NCBI GenBank assembly: GCA_944325295.1
Contig: CALUZL010000137.1
Span: 1-11,233, forward strand
DNA: 11,233 nt
Direction: 5' to 3'
Origin: an uncultured Erysipelotrichaceae bacterium
Lineage (GTDB): Bacteria; Bacillota_I; Bacilli_A; Erysipelotrichales; Erysipelotrichaceae
The number at the start of each line of letters is the position of its first letter. Position 1 is the stretch's first letter. Made by a program: the position numbers and the translations under genes. The notes under the pieces are model-generated. The model was not told where the DNA came from and did not search any database. It was given only the letters and a program-made list of their open reading frames with translations. Shown here one piece after another: positions 1 through 7,674 of the stretch.

Positions 1-1271
1 GCTTCGATCTCGCTTATGACGTTTACGGCTGCGATATCGATCCTTCTGATGAAGAGCTCTTTGGCGACGATGCGCTCATAAAGCTTTACCAGTCCGTTTA
101 CGATAAAGGATGAGGCGCAGGTCTTTAAGGGCAGATCGATCGTACCGTGGGCGTGTTTGGGAATCTTTCGGCCATAGCGGTCAAACTTTATCTCGCCTTT
201 GTAGTCTTCGTTTACACTGCTGGTGTCATAACCGATCGTCAAGACCAGTTTTGAAGTCACAAAGCCCTTGTCGGTGAGATCAAGAGCCAAGCTGTCACCC
301 ATTTCCTTAAGGACGATCAGGGCGCCTTTAAAATCGTAAGGCTCTTTTAAGACCTGACCACTGCCGATACTTTTAGCTTGCGGTTTGTAGGCTTTGATAT
401 CCTTTATCGTACAGGGCTCATAACCCCAGGCATGATCGATCAAAAGTTCGGCATTGACGCCGAAGGTCTTATAGAGGAGATCTTCGTTTAAAAAATCGTG
501 TTTATTGCCAATCGAGCAACGGGCGATATCACCCATCGTATAAAGGCCCAAACTTTCAAGCCTTTTGGCATAGCCCTGGCCTACGCGCCAAAAATCGGTG
601 AGGGGTCGATGGTCCCAGAGTTTTTCGCGATAGCTTCGCTCATCTAAACTAGCGATCCGGACACCATCTTTATCGGCTTTGATGTGTTTAGCGACGATGT
701 CCATGGCGACTTTTGCCAGATAGAGGTTGGTGCCGATACCGGCTGTCGCCGTGATGCCCGTCTCTTTTAAAACAGTCTTGATCAGTGTTTTGGCCAAGGT
801 CTTGGCATCGGTCTTATAGGTATGCAAATAAGCGGTCACATCGATAAAGACTTCATCGATCGAGTAGACATGGATATCTTCACTTGCCACATAGCGCAGA
901 TAGATCGCATAGATCTGATTGCTGATCTCGATGTATTTGGCCATCTGCGGTTTGGCTATTATAAAGGTTATGGCGACATCTTTCGCCTTGTTTAAAGTGT
1001 TTAAATCAAAAGATTTGCCGATGAAGCGATGCGCTTTTTTAAGGCGTTTGGCGTTTTCTTTTTTGACCTTTTGTTTGACTTCAAAAAGACGGGGCCTTCC
1101 GGGTATGCCAAAGCTTTTAAGAGCGGGCGATACCGCAAGGCAGATCGTCTTATCGGTACGCTCCTTGTCAGCTACGACAAGATTGGTACACAAGGGGTCA
1201 AGACCGCGTACGACGCATTCATACGAGGCATAAAACGATTTGAGATCGATCGCGATATAACATCTTTGCAT
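1..1271 (-). CDS. Y-family translesion DNA polymerase (UmuC/UvrX-like), C-terminus cut by window edge
   Basis: Reading the minus strand from ATG 1271 gives 423 uninterrupted codons to the window edge. The protein opens MQRCYIAIDLKSFYASYECV, the usual Y-family palm start with metal-binding Asp9 and the steric-gate-region FYAS. A second acidic motif, SIDEVFIDVT, carries Asp139 and Glu140. A helix-hairpin-helix-like thumb follows around residues 185-235 (FWRVGQGYAKRLESLGLYTM), then a little-finger region. The DLKSFYAS wording and length of at least 423 residues fit the UmuC/UvrX (YqjW-like) branch better than short DinB proteins. The family copies past damaged bases with low fidelity. It is divergent from secG, with about 85 bp between start codons. 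I see no LexA box in that gap, so SOS control is unproven. No umuD-like gene is present in the window. The C-terminal beta-clamp-binding motif would lie outside. Family certain; exact subfamily less so. Confidence 0.92.
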   Translation of the reverse strand, partial: MQRCYIAIDLKSFYASYECVVRGLDPLCTNLVVADKERTDKTICLAVSPALKSFGIPGRPRLFEVKQKVKKENAKRLKKAHRFIGKSFDLNTLNKAKDVAITFIIAKPQMAKYIEISNQIYAIYLRYVASEDIHVYSIDEVFIDVTAYLHTYKTDAKTLAKTLIKTVLKETGITATAGIGTNLYLAKVAMDIVAKHIKADKDGVRIASLDERSYREKLWDHRPLTDFWRVGQGYAKRLESLGLYTMGDIARCSIGNKHDFLNEDLLYKTFGVNAELLIDHAWGYEPCTIKDIKAYKPQAKSIGSGQVLKEPYDFKGALIVLKEMGDSLALDLTDKGFVTSKLVLTIGYDTSSVNEDYKGEIKFDRYGRKIPKHAHGTIDLPLKTCASSFIVNGLVKLYERIVAKELFIRRIDIAAVNVISEIE

Positions 1272-1277
1272 ACCTAG

Positions 1278-1286
1278 ATTTTAGCA
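1278..1286 (-). promoter_or_regulatory. Candidate extended -10 for the Y-family polymerase gene
   Basis: Read on the minus strand this is TGC-TAAAAT, an extended -10 (TGn plus hexamer). Six bases separate it from ATG 1271, so initiation at the usual distance would place the transcript start on or next to the start codon. I see no good -35 at 17-18 bp, and no strong Shine-Dalgarno is present in front of 1271. An alternative minus-strand -10 is the other half of the palindrome ATTGTACAAT at 1321-1330. Confidence 0.35.
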
Positions 1287-1300
1287 AACTCGCCTGCGTA

Positions 1301-1330
1301 TTGACTTATAAAGGTGAGAAATTGTACAAT
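1301..1330 (+). promoter_or_regulatory. Sigma-70-type promoter of secG
   Basis: TTGACT at 1301-1306 and TACAAT at 1325-1330 are separated by 18 bp. The expected transcript start is around 1337, just ahead of the GGGAGGTG ribosome binding site at 1343-1350. The -10 lies inside the perfect 10-bp palindrome ATTGTACAAT (1321-1330), so it also presents a TACAAT on the minus strand. Confidence 0.75.
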
Positions 1331-1355
1331 ATTTAAGCAATCGGGAGGTGAAAGA

Positions 1356-1577
1356 ATGTTACAGGTATTACTGCTTATCGTATCAGCACTCATGATACTG
1401 TTATCATTATTACAGAGTGGTAAATCTGATGGTCTTGGTGCTTTCACCGGTTCTAACGACCTGGGCTTATTCGCTAATGTAAAAGAAAGAGGTCCTGAAA
1501 AGGTACTATCGCGGGTCACTTTGGTTCTGGGAATCATCTTCTTCGCCATCGTGATCGTTATCAGAATCGTTGATTAA
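1356..1577 (+). CDS. secG: SecG, protein-export channel subunit
   Basis: This 73-residue protein has two hydrophobic segments (about residues 2-19 and 50-70). They flank a loop with the typical SecG pattern LLQSGKSDGLGAFTG, including the conserved Q-SGK and G-GAF-G elements. SecG binds SecY/SecE in the cytoplasmic membrane and assists SecA-driven translocation. Length is normal for Firmicutes (about 70-80). ATG 1356 was chosen because GGGAGGTG sits five bases upstream. An in-frame upstream reading from 1314 would start ahead of the promoter's -10 box, so it cannot be the start. Placement immediately before rnr and smpB is the classic Firmicutes arrangement. The stop codon is the first part of a terminator hairpin, which may reduce read-through into rnr. 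Confidence 0.93.
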   Translation: MLQVLLLIVSALMILLSLLQSGKSDGLGAFTGSNDLGLFANVKERGPEKVLSRVTLVLGIIFFAIVIVIRIVD

Positions 1578-1595
1578 GGGCCAAGCCCTTTTTTA
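1576..1595 (+). terminator. Compact intrinsic terminator overlapping the secG stop
   Basis: AAGGGC (1576-1581), loop CAA, GCCCTT (1585-1590), then a T-rich run into TTTTTATTTTA. The two last bases of the secG TAA are part of the stem, and the following ATG of rnr at 1600 is only ten bases beyond the stem. It could attenuate rather than fully stop transcription, because no other promoter for rnr-smpB is evident. Confidence 0.65.
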
Positions 1596-1599
1596 TTTT

Positions 1600-3618
1600 A
1601 TGGAAATACAGGAAAGAATACTCAATTATCTAAAGGAAGAGAAAAAAGGGGCCGATGTTCACAAGCTGTTGGCCGCCTTTGAGGTCGACTTCAAAGAGCT
1701 TTTAAAGGCACTGAACGCCCTGGAAGATGATAATTTGATCTATCGTGACGATAAAGATATCTATCATGACTTGCAAAATGCCAATATCAAAGAGGGCGTG
1801 GTCATCGTCAGGTACAATCGACCGCCGCTCATCGACAAAGAAGAAGGGGTCATCATCGACCTCAATACGGCCATGCACCTTGACAGCGTCTTTTATACGC
1901 GCACTAAAGGCGGTCTAAAGGTCTTAAAGATCTTAAAGCGAAACAGCAATTGTGTCATTGGCGATATCTACTACTACAATCATCGCTATCACTTCAAAGC
2001 CGATGATGAGCGCCAAAAAGGTTTTAAGATCACCAATTTTAACACCTTCAAGCTTCAAGATCATACCAAGGTCCGCTGTATCATTACGGATCATGTAAAA
2101 AAAGAGATGAAGATCGATACCGTCATCGGTCATTTGGACGACCCGCGCATCAATGAACTGGCGATCGTCTACAAGGCCAATGTGCCCATGGAGTTTTCAA
2201 GCGCCGTCTTAAAAGAGACTGAGAGGCTAAGCTTGCGGATGGACAGGGATGATCGCAAAGACTTAAGTACAGAGCTTGTCATCACGATCGATGGCGACAG
2301 TGCTAAAGATTTTGACGATGCGATAAGTCTTGTAAAGAATGATGAAGGCTACATCTTAAAGGTCCACATCGCCGATGTCTCCTACTATGTCAAAGAGGGA
2401 TCAGCGATCGATAGAAGCGCCTTAGAGCGTGGGACATCGATATACTATACCGATCAGGTGATACCGATGCTGCCCCAAAGGCTCAGCAATGACCTGTGCT
2501 CTTTGGTCGAAGGTCAAGAGCGCTATACGCTGACGGTCGAACTTCACTACGATCAAAAGGGCCAATACATGAGCAGTGACTTTTACCCCTCGATCATAAA
2601 ATCGCGCCATCGCATGACCTATAAAAACGTCAACCTGATCTTAAAGGGCGATGAAAGGCTGAGGGATGAATACAGCGACAGCGTCGGCATGCTGGAAGTG
2701 ATGGCTGAGTTAGCGTCTATGTTGAGGAAGCGGCGCCAAAAAGCGGGAGCTATCGATTTTGACGACGATGAAGCGGCGATAATCTTAGATGAGCGCGGGG
2801 CCGTCAAAGATGTGCAAAAGGTCATAAGAGGCGAAAGCGAGCACATCATTGAAGACTTCATGATCGAGGCCAATGTCGCCATAGCAAGCTATATGCACTA
2901 TCTCGACTATCCAATGATCTATCGCAATCACGATAAGCCCAAACAAGACCGGCTCAAGATCTTCTTTGAGCTTTTGGAAAGTCTTGACTATAAAATGAAA
3001 GGGAACCACTATGAAGTCTATCCCAAACAGCTGCAGGACTGTCTTTTGCACTATCGGGGCAGCGAACTTGAAGGGGTAGTCTCAAATCTGCTCTTGCGCT
3101 CGATGGCCAAAGCCCTCTATGACGATGTCTCGATGGGACACTTTGGTTTAGCCCTTTCCGATTATTGCCATTTCACTTCACCGATCAGGCGCTATCCCGA
3201 TCTCATGGTCCATCGCTTGCTTAAAAAATACGTCTTTAAAGCCAATCTCGATGAGTACAAAAAGGACAAGGCGCGGATGCACGCAATCGCCGTCAAGTGC
3301 TCGGATTGTGAAAAAAGAGCGACACAGATCGAAAGAGATGTGAGCGATGTGCGCAAGGCCGAATACATGCGCGACAAGGTCGGAGAGATCTATGAGGGGA
3401 TCATCAGCGGTGTTACTTCACATGGGCTTTACGTGCGCCTTGACAATACGGTAGAGGGATTAGTGGCGCTTAGGTCACTTGAGGGTTATTATACTTTTGA
3501 TGAGAAGATGATGGTCTTATACTCTGATCATGACCGTTATCATCTGGGTCAAAAGGTCAAAGTCCAGGTGACACTGTCACTAAGCGATAAGCCGTCGGTA
3601 GAATTTATTTTGGTTTGA
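1600..3618 (+). CDS. rnr: Ribonuclease R (3'-5' exoribonuclease)
   Basis: This 672-residue RNase II/R-superfamily enzyme degrades structured RNA from the 3' end. With SmpB-tmRNA it helps remove defective mRNAs. The order is a helical/winged-helix N-terminus (1-55), cold-shock-like domains (about 60-215), the RNB catalytic domain with DGDSAKDFDDAISL at 231-244 (metal-binding Asp231, Asp237, Asp239, Asp240), the later RNB signature HFTSPIRRYPDLMVHRLL, and a C-terminal S1 domain (about 590-672). It lacks the long basic tail of many RNase R proteins and is shorter than the roughly 780 residues in Bacillus. ATG 1600 gives the expected N-terminus; a TTG at 1570 would overlap secG and has no ribosome binding site. 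ATG 1600 also has none: the bases before it are the terminator's T-run. The stop is two bases ahead of smpB. Confidence 0.95.
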   Translation: MEIQERILNYLKEEKKGADVHKLLAAFEVDFKELLKALNALEDDNLIYRDDKDIYHDLQNANIKEGVVIVRYNRPPLIDKEEGVIIDLNTAMHLDSVFYTRTKGGLKVLKILKRNSNCVIGDIYYYNHRYHFKADDERQKGFKITNFNTFKLQDHTKVRCIITDHVKKEMKIDTVIGHLDDPRINELAIVYKANVPMEFSSAVLKETERLSLRMDRDDRKDLSTELVITIDGDSAKDFDDAISLVKNDEGYILKVHIADVSYYVKEGSAIDRSALERGTSIYYTDQVIPMLPQRLSNDLCSLVEGQERYTLTVELHYDQKGQYMSSDFYPSIIKSRHRMTYKNVNLILKGDERLRDEYSDSVGMLEVMAELASMLRKRRQKAGAIDFDDDEAAIILDERGAVKDVQKVIRGESEHIIEDFMIEANVAIASYMHYLDYPMIYRNHDKPKQDRLKIFFELLESLDYKMKGNHYEVYPKQLQDCLLHYRGSELEGVVSNLLLRSMAKALYDDVSMGHFGLALSDYCHFTSPIRRYPDLMVHRLLKKYVFKANLDEYKKDKARMHAIAVKCSDCEKRATQIERDVSDVRKAEYMRDKVGEIYEGIISGVTSHGLYVRLDNTVEGLVALRSLEGYYTFDEKMMVLYSDHDRYHLGQKVKVQVTLSLSDKPSVEFILV

Positions 3619-3620
3619 TT

Positions 3621-4067
3621 ATGAGTGTAAAAGAAATAGCGATAAACAGAAAAGCGAGTCATGATTATTTCATCGAAGACAGATACGAAGCCGGACTTTC
3701 TTTAAAGGGGACCGAGATCAAGTCGATCCGCAAAGGGAAGGTCCAGTTTAAAGATGCCTATATTTCTTTTAGTAATGGTGAAGCCTATATCAAGGGCATG
3801 CACATCGCCCTTTATGCCCAAGGCAACCGTTTCAATCACGACGAGGAGCGCGACCGCAAGCTCTTGCTTCACAAAAGTGAGATCCTTAAGCTCTACTCCA
3901 AGTGTAAGACCCAAGGTTATACAGTCGTGCCTTTAAGACTTTACCTTAAAAATGGCCTGGCCAAACTTGAGATCGCTTTGGCTAAAGGTAAGACTTTGTA
4001 CGATAAGCGTGAATCCGATAAGGTCAAGACGATGAAAAGAGAGATCGAAAAGGCAATGCGCTATTAA
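3621..4067 (+). CDS. smpB: SmpB, tmRNA-binding protein
   Basis: The 148-residue protein matches SmpB end to end: the N-terminal RKASHDYFIEDRYEAGLSL, GTEIKSIRKGK (residues 31-41 region), the beta-barrel core, and the hallmark KLEIALAKGKTLYDKRESDK preceding a basic C-terminal tail. SmpB delivers tmRNA to the empty A site of stalled ribosomes for trans-translation. RNase R, encoded just upstream, participates in the same pathway. ATG 3621 follows the rnr TGA by two bases. The upstream sequence is T-rich with no clear Shine-Dalgarno, so translational coupling to rnr is likely. The ssrA (tmRNA) gene, sometimes next to smpB, is not in the short gap that follows. Confidence 0.96.
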   Translation: MSVKEIAINRKASHDYFIEDRYEAGLSLKGTEIKSIRKGKVQFKDAYISFSNGEAYIKGMHIALYAQGNRFNHDEERDRKLLLHKSEILKLYSKCKTQGYTVVPLRLYLKNGLAKLEIALAKGKTLYDKRESDKVKTMKREIEKAMRY

Positions 4068-4125
4068 AAGTTTTTATCAAGAAGACAAGTTAAGATACAT
4101 TTAACGTTCTATTTTTGACGAAACA

Positions 4126-4134
4126 TGATACAAT
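4126..4134 (+). promoter_or_regulatory. Candidate extended -10 promoter of the HAD gene
   Basis: TGATACAAT is an extended -10 (TG-n-TACAAT, hexamer 4129-4134). No good -35 lies at 16-18 bp; TTGACG at 4115-4120 is too close and TTAACG at 4101-4106 is too far, so this is an extended -10 type at best. Predicted start is near 4141, just ahead of GGGGGAG at 4145-4151. Confidence 0.5.
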
Positions 4135-4156
4135 CTTCCACAGTGGGGGAGTAGTT

Positions 4157-4984
4157 ATGTTTCGTTTTTTCGTTAGTGATCTTGACGGCACCCTTTTAGA
4201 TCACACACACAGGGTCGATGAAGAGGTGCTCAAAGGCATTAAAGAGATCTTGGCCAAAGGCCATTATTTTGCGATATGTACCGGTCGTTCGATGCAAGAA
4301 GACGATGAAGTCAACTTCGGCATTGAACACGAAAACATGTATACCATCTGTATGAACGGAGCGATCATCTACAAGGATGCCAAAACAGTCATCAAAAGAA
4401 GTCCGATGACTAAAGAAGCCGTGAGTTTAATGATCGATACCTTTCCAGAGCTGTTTTTAAGGTTTGAAGGTCAAAAAGTCAATTATTATCCCTTCAGTGC
4501 TGCTGAAGGTCTTGCCTATATAAAGGTTCAAGGTCTTTATAAAGATCATGAAGATGAACGGATGCAGTTTTTGGCCAAAAGGGCCCGTTTTGGTGCGACT
4601 AAAGAGGAGATCTTGGCCGATGACATCTACAAGGTCAATTTTTCGATCGGTGATATCAAGCTCATCGACAAGATGAACGATTTTCTCTATAAACACCGTG
4701 ATCTCTATGTAAACTCACCCTGGGCCATCGGTTTTTATGACATCGTCAGTGCCGATGTGAACAAGGGCGTTATCACCAAATGGCTGTGTAACTATTTAAA
4801 CATATCTGAAGATGAGACCTGTGTCTATGGTGACAGCTACAACGATTTTGAACTGATGGAGATGTTTAAGCACTCTTACGCTCCCAGTAACGCCATCCAC
4901 CAGGTAAAACATTTAGCGGGCAATATCATCGGTGATTATGACGATCACAGCGTCATAAAGGACATGTTGGCCAAACTCGAGTGA
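4157..4984 (+). CDS. Cof-type HAD-superfamily phosphatase
   Basis: The 275-residue protein has the HAD motifs in order: motif I VSDLDGTLLD (nucleophile Asp8, acid/base Asp10), motif II ICTGRS, a lysine-bearing linker before the C-terminal core (NKGVITKWL), and motif IV GDSYNDFELM (Asp226, Asp230). A C2-type cap domain of about 100 residues lies between. This matches the Cof/YidA/YwpJ group, cytoplasmic phosphatases acting on sugar phosphates, flavin precursors or other small phosphate esters. The substrate cannot be read from sequence. ATG 4157 is preceded by GGGGGAG (4145-4151). It has its own candidate promoter and a following terminator, so it probably forms a single-gene unit. A longer reading from TTG 4115 is unlikely, as it would begin ahead of the -10 box. 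Confidence 0.9.
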   Translation: MFRFFVSDLDGTLLDHTHRVDEEVLKGIKEILAKGHYFAICTGRSMQEDDEVNFGIEHENMYTICMNGAIIYKDAKTVIKRSPMTKEAVSLMIDTFPELFLRFEGQKVNYYPFSAAEGLAYIKVQGLYKDHEDERMQFLAKRARFGATKEEILADDIYKVNFSIGDIKLIDKMNDFLYKHRDLYVNSPWAIGFYDIVSADVNKGVITKWLCNYLNISEDETCVYGDSYNDFELMEMFKHSYAPSNAIHQVKHLAGNIIGDYDDHSVIKDMLAKLE

Positions 4985-5009
4985 TATCGAAAGATATCAT
5001 TTTATTTTG
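4982..5009 (+). terminator. Intrinsic terminator after the HAD gene
   Basis: TGATATC (4982-4988), GAAA tetraloop, GATATCA (4993-4999), then TTTTATTTT. The stem includes the HAD stop codon. The stem is AT-rich and so weaker than most, but it is perfect over seven pairs with a stable GNRA loop. Confidence 0.65.
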
Positions 5010-5026
5010 GTTTTAAAAGGTATATA

Positions 5027-6391
5027 ATGAGTCGCATGGAAAATACAGTATCTAAGGGGATTTTGATTAAAAACGCTTTTAAGATGGCTTGGCCGGCAGT
5101 CCTTGAAAGCTTCTTTGTCTCGCTGGCCGGAATGATCGATACGATGATGGTGTCAAACCTCGGGCCTTCAGCCGTTGCCGCCGTCGGTTTGACAACACAA
5201 CCGAAGTTTATCGCTCTGACCTTATTCTTAGCGGCCAACATCGCGATAAGTGCCCTTGTCGCCAGAAGGTTTGGCCAAAAGAACAAGCGCAATGCCAATG
5301 AGATATTAGTCACATCTTTATTCTTTGTCATCATCGCCTGTATCATCATCACGCTGATCACCGTCATCGGTGCTGATCCGATCATCAGGCTTTGTGGATC
5401 AAACGCTGACACACACGCCGGCGGCGTCACTTATTTCAGGGTCATCCAAGCCGGTATGATCTTCAACGTCTTGTCTTTGGCGATCAATGCGGCTCAAAGA
5501 GGAAGCGGCAATACCAAGATCGCCATGACGACCGATGTGACAAGCAGCGTCGTCAACATCATCTTCAACTATCTTTTGATCGAAGGCCATTTTGGTTTCC
5601 CGGCTCTGGGACTTTTTGGTGCCGCACTGGCGACGGTACTTGGTACGGTAGTTGCCTGTGCAATGTCGATCAGATCGCTGTTTCATAAAAACAGCTACGT
5701 CTCGATCCGATTCATCATCGATGAAAAGATCAGGCCGACACTTGACACTCTTAAAAGTATCGTGCGTTTAGCCAACAATTTCTTTATCGAAAACTTGGCG
5801 ATGCGTATCGGCTTTTTGACGACGGCTGTCATCGCTGCCGGACTTGGTACGGATGCGTTTGCCGCTCATCAGGTCGGTATGAACCTTTTGAGCCTGTCGT
5901 TTTCTTTCGGTGACGGTCTGCAAGTAGCGGCGGTCGCCCTCATCGGTCAAAGCTTGGGCCAAAAAAATGGCAAGCTTGCCAAGACGTATGGTACGATCTG
6001 TCAGCTCATGGGTCTGGCGATGTCGTTTGTGATCATGGCTGTGATGTTTTTCTTCGGCCGCGACATCTTCTCACTGTTCTTTGAAGAGGCGCATATCTTG
6101 GATATGGGTGTGCTCATCTCTAATTTCATATCGATCATCACGATCTTTCAGATCTCGCAAACCGTCTATGCCGGTTGCCTTCGCGGTGCCGGTGATGCCC
6201 GCTATACCCTTATCGCTTCGCTGATCTCGGTAACGATCATCCGAACGGTCGTCACTTGGGCTTTGGCTGGCGGTATCTTCAATATCGGTCTTTCCGGTAT
6301 TTGGATCGGTGTCCTGTCAGATCAGCTGTCCCGCTTTATCTTGTTTACCTTCAGATATCTGCAAGGCAAATGGGTCAATATCAACATCTAA
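5027..6391 (+). CDS. MATE-family multidrug/organic cation efflux transporter
   Basis: The protein has 454 residues and about 12 hydrophobic helices arranged as two homologous halves. The first half opens with the MATE signature region AWPAVLESFFVSLAGMIDTM and VSNLGPSAVAAVGL. The second repeats it around residue 245 as NNFFIENLAMRIGFL, with GTDAFAAHQVGMNLL and LIGQSLGQKN. MATE proteins export drugs, cationic toxins or metabolites across the cytoplasmic membrane using a Na+ or H+ gradient. The substrate here is unknown. ATG 5027 is supported by AAAAGG at 5015-5020 with six-base spacing. ATG 5036 is an alternative: a TATAAT at 5023-5028 lies seven bases before it and would give a nearly leaderless message. 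Own terminators on both sides suggest a single-gene unit. Confidence 0.93.
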   Translation: MSRMENTVSKGILIKNAFKMAWPAVLESFFVSLAGMIDTMMVSNLGPSAVAAVGLTTQPKFIALTLFLAANIAISALVARRFGQKNKRNANEILVTSLFFVIIACIIITLITVIGADPIIRLCGSNADTHAGGVTYFRVIQAGMIFNVLSLAINAAQRGSGNTKIAMTTDVTSSVVNIIFNYLLIEGHFGFPALGLFGAALATVLGTVVACAMSIRSLFHKNSYVSIRFIIDEKIRPTLDTLKSIVRLANNFFIENLAMRIGFLTTAVIAAGLGTDAFAAHQVGMNLLSLSFSFGDGLQVAAVALIGQSLGQKNGKLAKTYGTICQLMGLAMSFVIMAVMFFFGRDIFSLFFEEAHILDMGVLISNFISIITIFQISQTVYAGCLRGAGDARYTLIASLISVTIIRTVVTWALAGGIFNIGLSGIWIGVLSDQLSRFILFTFRYLQGKWVNINI

Positions 6392-6412
6392 CGGCTTTAG
6401 GGCCGTTTTTAT
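6390..6412 (+). terminator. Intrinsic terminator after the MATE gene
   Basis: AACGGC (6390-6395), loop TTTAGG, GCCGTT (6402-6407) followed by TTTTATAT. The stem starts in the MATE stop codon, and the T-run overlaps the stop of the convergent minus-strand gene at 6409-6411. On the minus strand the same hairpin is not followed by a T-run, so it favours plus-strand transcripts. Confidence 0.8.
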
Positions 6413-6810
6413 ATGATGATCTCTTTTAAAAAGTCGTGGGCTAAAAGCTTTACGAGCATCGGCTCTTTTTTAGCGAGCAGATCGTATTTTTGTAATAATT
6501 TATTGTAGACTTCGATCTTTTCTAAGGCTTCTTCTTTATAAAGCAGACAATCATCATCGATTATCGCTAAGTCGAGCTCTTCATTAATCCGCTTATCCAA
6601 AGAAAGCTCATTTAAACTCTCATAGAAAGCCATGAGGTCAAGATCGTTTTCATAGGTGCCAAAAAGGTGCTCTTTGCGCTTTCGGAAGACGACAAAGATC
6701 GCGATGTAGGCCGCTTGAACATCTTCATAAACTTTAGCGATGACAAGCACTTTTTTAAGGTAGAAGAATATGCCGACACACCCTATAAGCAATACTAAAA
6801 AAACGATCAT
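6409..6810 (-). CDS. Small membrane-anchored protein, possibly LemA-like
   Basis: This 133-residue protein is one I do not firmly recognise. It has an N-terminal hydrophobic segment (about residues 1-19, IVFLVLLIGCVGIFFYL) followed by a mostly helical, charged cytoplasmic or extracellular body. The arrangement, and a C-terminal stretch with EALEKIEVYNKLLQKYDL, recall LemA-family proteins, which have one N-terminal helix, then a helical bundle ending in an R/K-YN-x(5)-YN-type helix. The similarity is weak and it is shorter than typical LemA (about 180). ATG 6810 directly follows the TAG of the upstream GH25 gene, with GGAG six to seven bases before it inside that gene. The two are therefore cotranscribed and probably translationally coupled, suggesting an envelope-related role. 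Existence of the gene is well supported; the family is a guess. Confidence 0.7.
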   Translation of the reverse strand: MIVFLVLLIGCVGIFFYLKKVLVIAKVYEDVQAAYIAIFVVFRKRKEHLFGTYENDLDLMAFYESLNELSLDKRINEELDLAIIDDDCLLYKEEALEKIEVYNKLLQKYDLLAKKEPMLVKLLAHDFLKEIII

Positions 6811-7668
6811 CTACTTCTCCACTAGCATTATATTCAGATCCGTCGGGACATCGATGCCCGCTACCTCGCCACTATCGGTGTATTGCCAAAGCTTATAGAG
6901 GTAGGGGAAGTCAGCTTCGTTATTGTATTGAGCATACCAGAGCGAGTAATTCATTATCTGTTCAAGATCGTAGTGCTCCGTTGCCCAATAGAGATTGGTA
7001 TAGATCATCGGCTTATAACCGAACTCTTTGATCTTATAGGCAAAGGCCATGGCATTTTCGGTGTAGACTTCAGGGTTGACACTGTCTAACCGGCTTTCGT
7101 CATAACTTATATCTTCAAGGTCATAGACCACTTCAAGGTCGATATCGAGATCTTTGATCATCTCGTAAGTAAAATAAGCCTCTTCGATCGCCTCTTCAGT
7201 ATTGATGGCATGCGAGAAAAAATAGACACCGACATCAAGCCCGACTTCTTTGGCCCCTTTGTAATGATCGTAAAAAAGACTGTCGGCATTTAAGATCCCG
7301 CTTTGATAGCCGCGATAACCGCAACGGATATAGACAAAGGATATCCCCGCATCCTTAACGGCTTGCCAATTGACTTCTTCTTGATGACTTGAGACATCGA
7401 TCCCTAAAAGCGAGGTGTATTCAGCATCTTCATAGTATAAAAAGTCACCCTCATAATAAAGATGATTGCTGTCGATGATCGATAGGGGCAGATCCAAAAG
7501 ATCATCTTGAGGTTCAACATCATAGTTGATAGCGATCTTTTCGTCTTTTTCACCACTAGAGATGATCTCGATCAGGGTATTGATAGCGATCAGTAAAGCG
7601 ATCGTAAAGACTAAAGTAATGGCAACTAGGATGAGCAAACGATCTTTTCTGAGCCTTCTTTTTCTCAT
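6811..7668 (-). CDS. Membrane-anchored GH25 (lysozyme-like) peptidoglycan hydrolase
   Basis: This is a 285-residue protein. A basic N-terminus (MRKRRLRKDR) precedes one hydrophobic helix (about 11-36) with no obvious cleavage site, so the catalytic part is probably tethered outside the membrane. The GH25 barrel covers about 87-285: GIDVSSHQ (Asp91), then VNWQAVKDAGISFVYIRCGY, GVYFFSHA, and the DxE motif VVYDLED (Asp183, Glu185), the usual catalytic pair in this family. MIYTNLYW and LYKLWQYTDSGEVAGI complete the fold. GH25 enzymes cleave the N-acetylmuramic acid-beta-1,4-N-acetylglucosamine bond. There are no separate cell-wall-binding repeats. It heads a two-gene unit with the small membrane protein. 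No good ribosome binding site lies close to ATG 7668: a GGAG sits about 23 bases upstream, while a TATAAT ends six bases before the ATG. Confidence 0.92.
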   Translation of the reverse strand: MRKRRLRKDRLLILVAITLVFTIALLIAINTLIEIISSGEKDEKIAINYDVEPQDDLLDLPLSIIDSNHLYYEGDFLYYEDAEYTSLLGIDVSSHQEEVNWQAVKDAGISFVYIRCGYRGYQSGILNADSLFYDHYKGAKEVGLDVGVYFFSHAINTEEAIEEAYFTYEMIKDLDIDLEVVYDLEDISYDESRLDSVNPEVYTENAMAFAYKIKEFGYKPMIYTNLYWATEHYDLEQIMNYSLWYAQYNNEADFPYLYKLWQYTDSGEVAGIDVPTDLNIMLVEK

Positions 7669-7674
7669 ATATCA

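Noticed and set aside
1272..1355. Possible LexA/SOS box in the polymerase-secG gap
   Set aside because: I found no GAAC-N4-GTTC-like element there, so SOS control is not supported.
4068..4156. ssrA (tmRNA) gene or a strong terminator after smpB
   Set aside because: The gap is under 90 bp, too short for tmRNA. The only inverted repeat (GTTAA/TTAAC, 4089-4105) is weak and poorly placed before a T-run.
5002..5430. Minus-strand frame of 142 codons over the start of the MATE gene
   Set aside because: It is antisense to the strongly matching MATE signature region and has no ribosome binding site or family features.
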